From assembly GCA_021414185.1 (NCBI GenBank), contig JAIOOZ010000012.1:1-13430 (forward strand): a stretch of 13,430 nt of DNA, in the 5' to 3' direction. Shown here in pieces: positions 4,682-11,656 of the stretch. The stretch's first letter is position 1. The number at the start of each line of letters is the position of its first letter. The translations under genes and the position numbers were made by a program. The notes under the pieces are model-generated. The model was not told the origin of the DNA and did no database searches. It worked only from the letters and a program-made list of their open reading frames with translations. Source of the stretch: Betaproteobacteria bacterium (GTDB lineage: Bacteria; Pseudomonadota; Gammaproteobacteria; Burkholderiales; SG8-41).

Positions 4682-7600
4682 TTAACGGCCGGACCCATCG
4701 CCGACCAGGCTGAATGGCGCCCAGAAAGCCGGGTGCGCGTAGCTGAACGAGGGTTGCTTGTTCGCGGGATCAATGGCGTGTCTCGCCATTAACGCCAGCA
4801 TAGCCTGACGCAACGCCTCGGCCCGCGTCATTTGCGGATTCTCAGACTGTCGCCGGAACACTTCAGTGGTAAGCAAGCGAGCAGAGGTCGTCTCCACCGC
4901 CCAATTCGAAACCAGCAGACTTCTCGCGCCGGCATAAAAGAAAGCACGTCCCAGCCCCGATACTGCTTCGCTCGCCCTGCCATCCGCCGCTGCGGTGTTG
5001 CAGGCCGAGAGCACCACCCAATCGGCGTCGAGTTTCAACGCCAGCACTTCCTCCATCGTGAGAAAGCCGTCATTGTCGTTATCGCCCGAGAGGGCGGGGT
5101 TGGATAACACCAGTGCCGGCTGATCAAGCCCCGTGAGCTCTCCGGACGCGATGCCGTGAGTTGCAAACGCCACGACTCGCGCGTTTTCCAGTCGCGCCTG
5201 CTTGACGTTCTTCTCGGTTGCCGCGCGACCCAGGAACACGTCGCGAGCAGGATCAGCCTTGAGCGTGGCAGCAATCTCTCTCAACTCGTCGGACGTATCC
5301 GGCAACGCGCTAAACAGCGCAAACGATTGCGATAACGTTCGCGTCGCCAGCGCGGCGCCCGGCTGCTGCGCGCCTTGCCCTTTTGCCATCGCGCTGAATT
5401 GCGCTTCTGCAGCATCCGCGACCTTCTGGACGGTCAGGTTGCGCACCACCCCTCTGCGCGCACCCGCTGCGGCGGCGGCCACGAACAGAGGATCGCCAAA
5501 GCCAACGAACGGCTGCCGTGCGGCCTTTCCAGGCGGCGTTCGCCTGAGTGCTGCGAACGCGCTCGCCGAGGGCAATTGTGCGATCGCCACCTTGCGGGCC
5601 AGCCACGGCACATCCCGGTAGGCCGCCTGGGCCCCGGCTGCGGGCTGTTGCGCAGGTGCCGCCGTAACGAGCAACGCGAACGGAAGCTCACCGAGCGCGC
5701 CGTTTGGAACTATGTTCAGGATTTGCGCCTCTTTCCACATGGCTTCGTCCGGTTCGAAGTACGCCCGATACAGCTTGTGCGCGAGTCCAAGGTCGAAAGG
5801 CCGTAACTGCTCTACAGTACCCTCGCCGAAATCCATCGCCTTGCGCAGTTCGCGCACATCGCGCTCAATCTCTTCGCGTTTGAGTGGAACCACGCGGAAT
5901 CCGGCTTTGCCACCGGCAACTATCGTCCACACATAGGACTGCGACTCACCAAGGTAAATCGACACCATGGCTTCGCCGGGCGCGAATGCCTTGCGAACAT
6001 CGTCGATGCCGGCGGGCTTCGGATCGATCAATTCGGCATACTCGGGATAGCGCTTGCGGATGTCGGTGCGCAGGTCCGCATGCTCCTTGCGCAACCGTTC
6101 TATCTCAGTGCGCATGTCCGACAAAATCCTGGCGCTGCGCGCGTCCGTGGATCCGGCAAGCCCCGAGAGAATCCGGTTTAGCGCCACGATACGATTGAGT
6201 GCGTCCTGTTCCTTGCGCGCCAGTTCCACCAGGTTCCGGTCGGGAAGCTGGGCGCGCGCCGCCGTTGCGGAAATCGCCTCCTGCACGCTCGAACCGCGCG
6301 CGATATCTGCGATGCGGAACGATTCGGCAACGATATCAAGATTCGCCACGGCTTCGCCCGATGCGTAAAGCTTCGCCAACAGATCGAGATAACTCTCCAG
6401 AATGACGCGCTGCCAGAATGCGCGCCAGTAACCCGTGTTCTCCGCCGTCGCATCGTCCTGGTCACGACGGATCAGCTCGGGAACGGATTCCTGAAAGGCC
6501 TTTAGCGCTTCGGCCGTCTTGCCACTCGCTGCCAGTGCCATTCCCAGCACGCCCCGCAACTGCGCGACGTACCACCGGTCCGGCACCGGGCGTCTTAGCT
6601 GCGCCGTAAGCATTTCCTGAGTCCTGCGCGTCGCGAGTTCCGATCGTCCGGTCTTGTGCAGCGCATATGCCCAACTCACGTGCCGCGAGCCATAACGTTT
6701 GAATTGGGCGGCGTCCGATGCCAGTCCCCGGTCGCGTTCCTCAAACACCTTGAGTGCGTCGCTCCACCGTCCTTGCACAATCTGCGCATTCGCCAGTGCA
6801 GCGCGCCGCTCTGCGAGCGTTGTGGAATGCCGCACAACGCCTGAACCTTCGACTGCTGTAACCGCGTAACGGTAATACATCTCCGCGCCGGCAATATCGC
6901 CTTGCTGAAACCGCGTCCAGCCGACGACGAGCAGCGCGTACCCGACTGCGGTCGTATTGAAACCATACGACGCAAGAGCGCCTTCGAGCCCCGCGCGCGC
7001 GTACGCCTCCGCCTCTGCGTACTTGCCCTGTGTCGCCAAGGCGTCGGCAAGATCCGTCTTCGCGGTGCGGATGTTGTCGATGGCGACGCGCATCTCCTGC
7101 CTGTTATTTCCGAGCTTGTCCTGCGCGACCGGCAAATATTTTTCGGCCGCTTCCAGTGAAGCGCGATACCTGCGCTCTGCCTCGGGACCGTTCCCCTGTC
7201 GGCTGAAAAAGACTGCGGTATACCGGTTGTTCACGTACAGGGCATTGAACCCAAACGTCGCCCATTGGGGAGTGCCGCGCAGCCGCGATAGTGTTGCGTC
7301 CGCTACCTGCCGTGCCTTGTCGGCCTCAGACAGTTGACCGAGCACGCCATACGCGCTCATCAGCCGCAACTGCGCAAAATGAAAATGAAAACCATCGGAC
7401 TGCTCGGAACTTTGCGCGACGCTATTCCACAGATCGATGGCGGAAAACCAGTCCCCCCGCGCCTCGTAAGTATTCCCCAATTCGTTTTGAATCCGCCAGC
7501 GGTTGCCCCATTGGTCGGGGGTCGGCCGTTTGGGTTGAGTGTTTTCCAGGGCGAGCCGCAAGTCATCGACGGCGCTGCCGTAATTACCCAGGCGGGAGTT

Positions 7601-7819
7601 CGCGAACCCGCGCTTGTGATAAAAAATCGCGAGTTCGTGCTTATCGTCGGTCGTGGGAACTTCGGCGCGCGCCTGCGCTTGCATTTCGCGGATCGCCGTA
7701 CTCGACTGACTTTGGCCGATCGCCTCCTCGATCTTGTCCGCTTGTGCGAGCGCGCCGGTGGTCAATAGGACGGCGAGAAGCCCGGCGCATGCGGACAACG
7801 CAATTCCAGGTAACGGCAT
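4682..7819 (-). CDS. Exported TPR-CHAT domain protein (caspase-like peptidase fold)
   Basis: The product is 1045 residues from ATG 7817-7819, chosen because AAGGA lies seven bases upstream and the reading starts a clean signal peptide (MPLPGIALSACAGLLAVLL, then TTGALAQA). A longer open frame upstream lacks this support. Residues ~30-510 are helical repeats of TPR type. Residues ~520-650 are helical and charged, and the CHAT domain fills the C-terminal third. CHAT (caspase HetF associated with TPRs) has a His-Cys dyad, here H888 in FATHG and C940 in LSACNT. Between them lies DNDNDGFLTMEE (913-924), a perfect 12-residue EF-hand calcium loop. CHAT proteins often act as proteases triggered by partners; the substrate here is unknown. 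The gene is 47 bases behind the FecR-like gene in one operon. Confidence 0.92.
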   Translation of the reverse strand: MPLPGIALSACAGLLAVLLTTGALAQADKIEEAIGQSQSSTAIREMQAQARAEVPTTDDKHELAIFYHKRGFANSRLGNYGSAVDDLRLALENTQPKRPTPDQWGNRWRIQNELGNTYEARGDWFSAIDLWNSVAQSSEQSDGFHFHFAQLRLMSAYGVLGQLSEADKARQVADATLSRLRGTPQWATFGFNALYVNNRYTAVFFSRQGNGPEAERRYRASLEAAEKYLPVAQDKLGNNRQEMRVAIDNIRTAKTDLADALATQGKYAEAEAYARAGLEGALASYGFNTTAVGYALLVVGWTRFQQGDIAGAEMYYRYAVTAVEGSGVVRHSTTLAERRAALANAQIVQGRWSDALKVFEERDRGLASDAAQFKRYGSRHVSWAYALHKTGRSELATRRTQEMLTAQLRRPVPDRWYVAQLRGVLGMALAASGKTAEALKAFQESVPELIRRDQDDATAENTGYWRAFWQRVILESYLDLLAKLYASGEAVANLDIVAESFRIADIARGSSVQEAISATAARAQLPDRNLVELARKEQDALNRIVALNRILSGLAGSTDARSARILSDMRTEIERLRKEHADLRTDIRKRYPEYAELIDPKPAGIDDVRKAFAPGEAMVSIYLGESQSYVWTIVAGGKAGFRVVPLKREEIERDVRELRKAMDFGEGTVEQLRPFDLGLAHKLYRAYFEPDEAMWKEAQILNIVPNGALGELPFALLVTAAPAQQPAAGAQAAYRDVPWLARKVAIAQLPSASAFAALRRTPPGKAARQPFVGFGDPLFVAAAAAGARRGVVRNLTVQKVADAAEAQFSAMAKGQGAQQPGAALATRTLSQSFALFSALPDTSDELREIAATLKADPARDVFLGRAATEKNVKQARLENARVVAFATHGIASGELTGLDQPALVLSNPALSGDNDNDGFLTMEEVLALKLDADWVVLSACNTAAADGRASEAVSGLGRAFFYAGARSLLVSNWAVETTSARLLTTEVFRRQSENPQMTRAEALRQAMLALMARHAIDPANKQPSFSYAHPAFWAPFSLVGDGSGR

Positions 7820-7866
7820 CAAATTTTCCTTTGCAGCGATCATGCTTGCTGCGGGCTGGAATGACC

Positions 7867-8754
7867 TTATTGATCGGCGAGCGCTTTCAGCCGCGGATCT
7901 TCGGGGCGCTCGGCAGCTGCCGCCTTCCAGTATTTGCGCGCCTCGTCTTTCAACTCGACCTGGTCGAGCCATGCCGCATAGGCGATGCGGCTCGACAACG
8001 GCGCGGTTGCCGCGGGCCGCAGAGCTTCAGCCTGAGTGCGCAGCGCGGCGGGGGCCAGCGCGAAATCCGCAGAACTTGCATATTTGCGTCCGTCGGCGAG
8101 CCGCGCCGAGACCTCCCATGTGTAGGGCGCGCCTTCTCTCAGCACCAGGCTCGCGGGCGGTTTGTAGGAAGCGGCGTCCACCTGTGCCTCGTGCACCACG
8201 CGGCCGGTGTCGTCGGTGATTTCGATCTGATATTTGACGCCGGCCTGCAGCTCCTGCCAGCGAAACTCGGGCTGGGTCTCCAGCGTGCGCGTCTTGTGCA
8301 GGTTCAGCAATTGAATACGCGCGCCGGTGCGGAACCCGCGCATCACCATTGCTCCCTGCGCCATGCCCACCGGTTTGATACGGATCGTGTTGCCGCCCTT
8401 GCCGAGCGAAGGGCTGCGCTTCTCGGGTTTGGCTCCGCTGGTGACGTCCGGCTGCACGGATCTGAAAACGATTGAAGCCGGCCCCTTGAATACATACTCG
8501 TCGCCCCCGTCGAGATACAGGGCGACCAGCGTTGCACCCGCCGCGAGTTGTACCTGCGCGCCCGCGTCGAGCTCGGCAAGTATCGTCACGTCACGCGTGC
8601 GCCCGTCGCCCGCCACCGTCGCCTTGCCCTGCAAGTCCGTCACCATCGCGACCCCGGCGCCATGACCCGCAACCGGCAATATGCCGAGCGTGGCGAAAAA
8701 GACAACGCCCAGCCACCGGCGCAACATCGCGGAAAAATCAGCCTGTGTTTTCAT
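7867..8754 (-). CDS. Exported FecR-like domain protein
   Basis: The product is 295 residues. The start at 8752-8754 has GAGGAG nine bases upstream. An N-terminal signal peptide (MLRRWLGVVFFATLGILPVAG within residues 10-30) predicts export. Residues ~34-100 (VTDLQGKATVAGDGRTRDV ... ATLVALYLDGGDEYVFKGP) resemble the FecR-type beta domain found in periplasmic sensor proteins. A basic linker and a beta-rich Ig-like segment (~150-235) follow, then a short TPR-like helical pair (about 255-294, AAWLDQVELKDEARKYWKAA). It is the first gene of the operon with CHAT and the small membrane protein, and is divergent from the CHASE2 cyclase. Its role as a periplasmic sensor or scaffold is inferred. Confidence 0.82.
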   Translation of the reverse strand: MKTQADFSAMLRRWLGVVFFATLGILPVAGHGAGVAMVTDLQGKATVAGDGRTRDVTILAELDAGAQVQLAAGATLVALYLDGGDEYVFKGPASIVFRSVQPDVTSGAKPEKRSPSLGKGGNTIRIKPVGMAQGAMVMRGFRTGARIQLLNLHKTRTLETQPEFRWQELQAGVKYQIEITDDTGRVVHEAQVDAASYKPPASLVLREGAPYTWEVSARLADGRKYASSADFALAPAALRTQAEALRPAATAPLSSRIAYAAWLDQVELKDEARKYWKAAAAERPEDPRLKALADQ

Positions 8755-9045
8755 GATCCGTTACTCCTCGACCCTTACCGCAGTTTCATTTCCACCCCGG
8801 CGCCAAACTTCATCATCCAGTCGCCACCTGACGCATATAGCATAACAAAATGCGCGTGGTTCTTGATTAAAGTTTGCCGCCGGCCCCGTGCCTTCCCTGA
8901 CCGAAACCGCAAAATCAAGCATAAGCCGGCTGGTTTCCGCGCGCAGTGCTTTACGCCACCCAAAATTTGTTGAATATTCACACTTTCGCACGCTGCCCGC
9001 CGCGAAGTATGCGAAAGCGGCCGGCGACCTGCTAGACTTTACGCC
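8755..9045. other. Divergent intergenic region, FecR operon / cyclase
   Basis: These 291 bases must hold both promoters. On the minus strand TATGCT (8839-8844) is a possible -10 for the FecR operon. It is followed by a 13-codon frame (8775-8816, MMKFGAGVEMKLR) with AGGTGG seven bases ahead. On the plus-strand side TGAATATTCA (8971-8980) is a perfect 10-bp palindrome, next to a longer inverted repeat. TAGACT near 9033 could be a -10 very close to the cyclase ATG, which lacks a Shine-Dalgarno. No clear TGTGA-N6-TCACA Crp site was found. Confidence 0.5.
8983..9017. repeat. Inverted repeat CTTTCGCA-N19-TGCGAAAG upstream of the cyclase
   Basis: Perfect 8-base arms at 8983-8990 and 9010-9017 are separated by 19 bases, 28 bases before the cyclase start. 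Inside the spacer a GCGAA adds a further half-match. This could be an operator for a dimeric regulator bound at two turns' spacing, or a leader hairpin. Confidence 0.55.
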
Positions 9046-10821
9046 ATGACAATGACACGCGCCGGCGTCGCCATTTGCCTCCTGTTATTTGCCGCGGGGC
9101 TCAACTACAGCGATGGTCTGCGCCCGCTCGACTTGAAATTGCTCGACGCGCAATTCAAGGCGCTCAGGACGCACGCGTTGCGTCCGGTCAAAAACGAAGT
9201 CGTCATCGTCGGCTTTGACGAAGACACCACCGGCGTGCTGCGCGAGCCCTTTACCTTATGGCACGCCCATCTGGGCAAGTTCATGCAGGCGGCCGCCGGC
9301 GCGGGCGCTACCGTGATAGGCCTTGACGTCGTATTGCCCGACCGCAGCTACGAAGCGATTGCGCCCGGCTACGACCGCAAATTGCTGACCGGCATATTGA
9401 TTGCCCGCCGCACGACGCCGGTCATATTGCCGCTGACGGTTGATCAGGCGGGTGTCACGCGTCCGGTCTATCCGTCCTTTTTGGCCGCCGCCGGCAAGGA
9501 CGCGACGGGCTATGCGTTGTTGCCGGTTGACGCCGACGGCGTGGTGCGCCGTTTTGACGAGCGGATCCAAGTGGACGAGAGCACCGTCTCAACCCTGGTC
9601 GGCCAGATGGCCCGTCGACTGGGCAAGCCAGTCGGCGAAGGACTGATCGACTTTACGGCCGGCGCCGCGTTTAATTTCATTCCGCTGCAATCCGTGCTCG
9701 AATGGTATGACTCCGGCGACAGCGCCAAACTTCAGCTCGCGTTTGACGGCAAGGCGGTTATGCTCGGCAGCGTGCTGAAATTCGAAGACCGGCTTGCCGC
9801 ACCGGTCAATCTCGTCGCGTGGGATCCGGCTGCGCCCAACGCGCCGGGTGTGCTGCTGCACGCCCAGGCGTTGCGCAACCTGCTGAATGACGGACTGATA
9901 CAGCCTGTTGCAAAGTGGATTCCGATGGCGCTCGCCCTCGCCGCCGGCTTGCTCTGGCTGTGGGCGCCGCCGCCCGCCGTTGCGCTCGCCGTAATCGCCT
10001 TCCTGTGGGCCGGGTGCGTAGGCGCATCGACCCTCGCCCTGACAAAAGGTCTTGAACTGCCGGTCGCAAACGTCATGCTGATCGCATTGATTGCCGTCGG
10101 CGGGCGCCAGCTGTGGGAAACCGTGCTCAACCTGCGGGAACGACGCCGGCTGCGGCGCTCGTTTGGCGGTTATGTCAGTCCGGCGGTGATGCGGGGCATC
10201 CTCGCCGGCACGCTGAACCCGTCGCTCGGCGGCACCAAGCAGTTTGCGTGCGTGCTGTTCTCCGACATACGCGGCTACACGACCCGCAGCGAACGCATGA
10301 CGCCAGAGCAGACGATCGCTTTTCTGAACGACTATTTCGATCGTATCGTGCCCATCATTCACGACCACGGCGGCACCGTCGTCAGTTTCATGGGCGACGG
10401 CATCATGGCAGTGTTCGGCGTGCCGCAGCCGATGTCCAACCCGTGCGCGGCGGCGTTCGACGCCACGCGCGCAATGCTGCAGAACCTGTGCGAACTGAAC
10501 GCCGGCCTTGCGGCAAAGGGCGAAATTCCGCTCGAAATCGGCGTCGGCCTGCACGCCGGCGAAGGTGTCGCCGGACACATAGGCGCAGCGACGCGGCACG
10601 AATATTCGGTGATCGGCGACGTCACCAACGTCGCATCGCGCCTCGAAGGGCTAACCAAGGAAGTCGGCTACCATCTCGTCTGCTCGCACGCCGTCGCCGA
10701 CCGCCTGGAAAACCGCGACGGACTGGTGCCGCTGGGCGCGCGCGCCATCAAGGGACATTCGGCGCTCGAAGTCTTCGGTTACGACGCGATCGAAAAAACG
10801 CCGGAGAAACCTTTATCATGA
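9046..10821 (+). CDS. CHASE2-domain class III nucleotide (adenylate/guanylate) cyclase
   Basis: The product is 591 residues and is membrane bound. An N-terminal helix (5-21) is followed by an extracytoplasmic CHASE2 sensor domain (~25-285; EVVIVGFDEDT, GATVIGLDVVLPDRS, GYALLPVDADGVVRR). Three membrane helices (~289-353) and a cytoplasmic class III catalytic domain (~398-580) come next. Metal-binding aspartates are D407 (LFSDIRGYT) and D451 (FMGDGIMAVFG). The transition-state residues N528 and R532 are present in VIGDVTNVASRLEG. The position normally held by the adenine-selecting lysine (K in xxKFxGD) is S447, and the partner position is S521, so substrate choice is uncertain. No Shine-Dalgarno precedes ATG 9046; ATG 9052 is an alternative. 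It is first in a cassette with a Crp regulator, consistent with cAMP signalling. Confidence 0.93.
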   Translation: MTMTRAGVAICLLLFAAGLNYSDGLRPLDLKLLDAQFKALRTHALRPVKNEVVIVGFDEDTTGVLREPFTLWHAHLGKFMQAAAGAGATVIGLDVVLPDRSYEAIAPGYDRKLLTGILIARRTTPVILPLTVDQAGVTRPVYPSFLAAAGKDATGYALLPVDADGVVRRFDERIQVDESTVSTLVGQMARRLGKPVGEGLIDFTAGAAFNFIPLQSVLEWYDSGDSAKLQLAFDGKAVMLGSVLKFEDRLAAPVNLVAWDPAAPNAPGVLLHAQALRNLLNDGLIQPVAKWIPMALALAAGLLWLWAPPPAVALAVIAFLWAGCVGASTLALTKGLELPVANVMLIALIAVGGRQLWETVLNLRERRRLRRSFGGYVSPAVMRGILAGTLNPSLGGTKQFACVLFSDIRGYTTRSERMTPEQTIAFLNDYFDRIVPIIHDHGGTVVSFMGDGIMAVFGVPQPMSNPCAAAFDATRAMLQNLCELNAGLAAKGEIPLEIGVGLHAGEGVAGHIGAATRHEYSVIGDVTNVASRLEGLTKEVGYHLVCSHAVADRLENRDGLVPLGARAIKGHSALEVFGYDAIEKTPEKPLS

Positions 10822-10868
10822 TGCCAATGCGTTTTGCACCCGCCACCACTGCGCTCCGCCAGTCATGA
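10818..10868 (+). CDS. 16-residue mini-ORF linking cyclase and crp genes
   Basis: The frame encodes MMPMRFAPATTALRQS. Its ATG overlaps the cyclase stop as ATGA (10818-10821). Its own TGA overlaps the crp start as ATGA (10865-10868). GGAG at 10803-10806 lies upstream of the first ATG, while the crp start has no Shine-Dalgarno of its own. The arrangement would let ribosomes pass from cyclase to crp by two stop-restart steps. The peptide itself resembles no family I know and may matter only for coupling. Confidence 0.5.
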   Translation: MMPMRFAPATTALRQS

Positions 10869-11527
10869 CGACCAACGCGCCGACAAACGACGGCCCGCCG
10901 GACAATGCACGCAAACTCGACGACGACGAGTTGCGCACGCTGTCGGCGCACGCCAGCGAGCAGACGTTTCAGAAAAACACCGTCGTCGTCAACGAAGGCG
11001 ACCAATCCAACTCGATTTTCATCATCCTCTCCGGCCGGGTGAAAGTCTTTCTGCGCAACGCCGACGGCCGCGAAATGCTGATCAACGTGCTCGGCCCGCG
11101 CGAGTATTTCGGCGAGATGGTGATCGATGAAGGCCCGCGCTCCGCTTCGGTGGCGACGCTGGAAACCAGCCGCTTCATGATCATCACGAAAACCGATTTC
11201 AAGGCGCTGGTGGCCGCCGACTCCGACTTTGCGCTGAAACTCATTAACCGCCTCATGCAGCGCGTGCGCGCGCTGACCGACAATATCCGCTCGCTTGCCC
11301 TGCTCGACGTCTACGGTCGCGTCGCGCGCCTGCTGCTCGAACTCGCAACCGAGCAGGACGGCCGCCTCGTCGTCGCGGAAAAACTGACCCAGCAGGACAT
11401 CGCGGAACGCGTCGGCGCCTCGCGCGAAATGATCAGCCGCGTCTTCAAGGACCTCATCACCGGCGGCTACATCAGCATCGAGCACAAGCACATCACGATC
11501 AACCGCGACCTGCCGGAACGCCGATAA
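10865..11527 (+). CDS. Crp/Fnr-family transcriptional regulator
   Basis: The product is 220 residues. The N-terminal ~20 residues look disordered. A cyclic-nucleotide-binding beta barrel (~22-125) carries the phosphate-binding cassette GEMVIDEGPRSASV with G83-E84 and R92-S93, matching cAMP-binding members. A long dimer helix (~125-160) leads to the winged helix with LTQQDIAERVGASREMISRVFKDL (174-197). R187, E188 and R192 align with the three DNA-contacting residues of E. coli CRP (RE...R), so a TGTGA-type site is predicted. No FNR-type cysteines are visible. It lies 43 bases after the cyclase with an overlapping mini-ORF between them, and is its likely effector. Targets in the window are not evident. 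Confidence 0.92.
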   Translation: MTTNAPTNDGPPDNARKLDDDELRTLSAHASEQTFQKNTVVVNEGDQSNSIFIILSGRVKVFLRNADGREMLINVLGPREYFGEMVIDEGPRSASVATLETSRFMIITKTDFKALVAADSDFALKLINRLMQRVRALTDNIRSLALLDVYGRVARLLLELATEQDGRLVVAEKLTQQDIAERVGASREMISRVFKDLITGGYISIEHKHITINRDLPERR

Positions 11528-11598
11528 AGGCAGATAGCGAAAATCGCCCGGCGCCGCGTATTTAATCACGATAGAAAATCTCGCCGCGTCCCGTGTCA

Positions 11599-11613
11599 TC
11601 GAATACAATTCGA
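11599..11613. repeat. Inverted repeat TCGAAT-ACA-ATTCGA before the caspase gene
   Basis: Six-base arms around three bases overlap TACAAT (11604-11609), a 5/6 match to a -10 element, 43 bases before the caspase start. It could be an operator covering the promoter, though no convincing -35 is seen. The rest of the 129-base gap shows nothing else. Confidence 0.4.
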
Positions 11614-11656
11614 GCACCGAATGAAGCGGTGGAACCGGCTTTGGGGAAACGCCTGA

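Noticed and set aside
7820..7972. 51-codon upstream extension of the CHAT gene
   Set aside because: It overlaps the end of the FecR-like gene, is Arg/Ser-rich, and hides a clean signal peptide. The ATG at 7817-7819 has a good Shine-Dalgarno.
7291..8475. 394-codon plus-strand open frame across the CHAT/FecR junction
   Set aside because: It spans two convincing minus-strand genes with signal peptides and ribosome binding sites; its own translation is Arg/Pro-rich without family features.
8775..8981. 68-codon minus-strand frame upstream of the FecR gene
   Set aside because: Its translation looks non-coding apart from the last 13 codons, and no good ribosome binding site precedes its first ATG. 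Only the short final part is kept as a weak leader candidate.
8966..8986. Possible Crp or FNR site around TTGTTGAATATTCACA
   Set aside because: Only one half matches (TCACA or TTGA); the partner half-site at the required spacing does not. It is kept only as a short palindrome.
9589..10599. 336-codon minus-strand open frame opposite the cyclase
   Set aside because: The opposite strand encodes a clear CHASE2 cyclase with all catalytic motifs; the antisense product has no recognisable features.
10748..11617. 289-codon minus-strand open frame over crp
   Set aside because: The plus strand encodes a complete Crp-family protein; this frame is its shadow.
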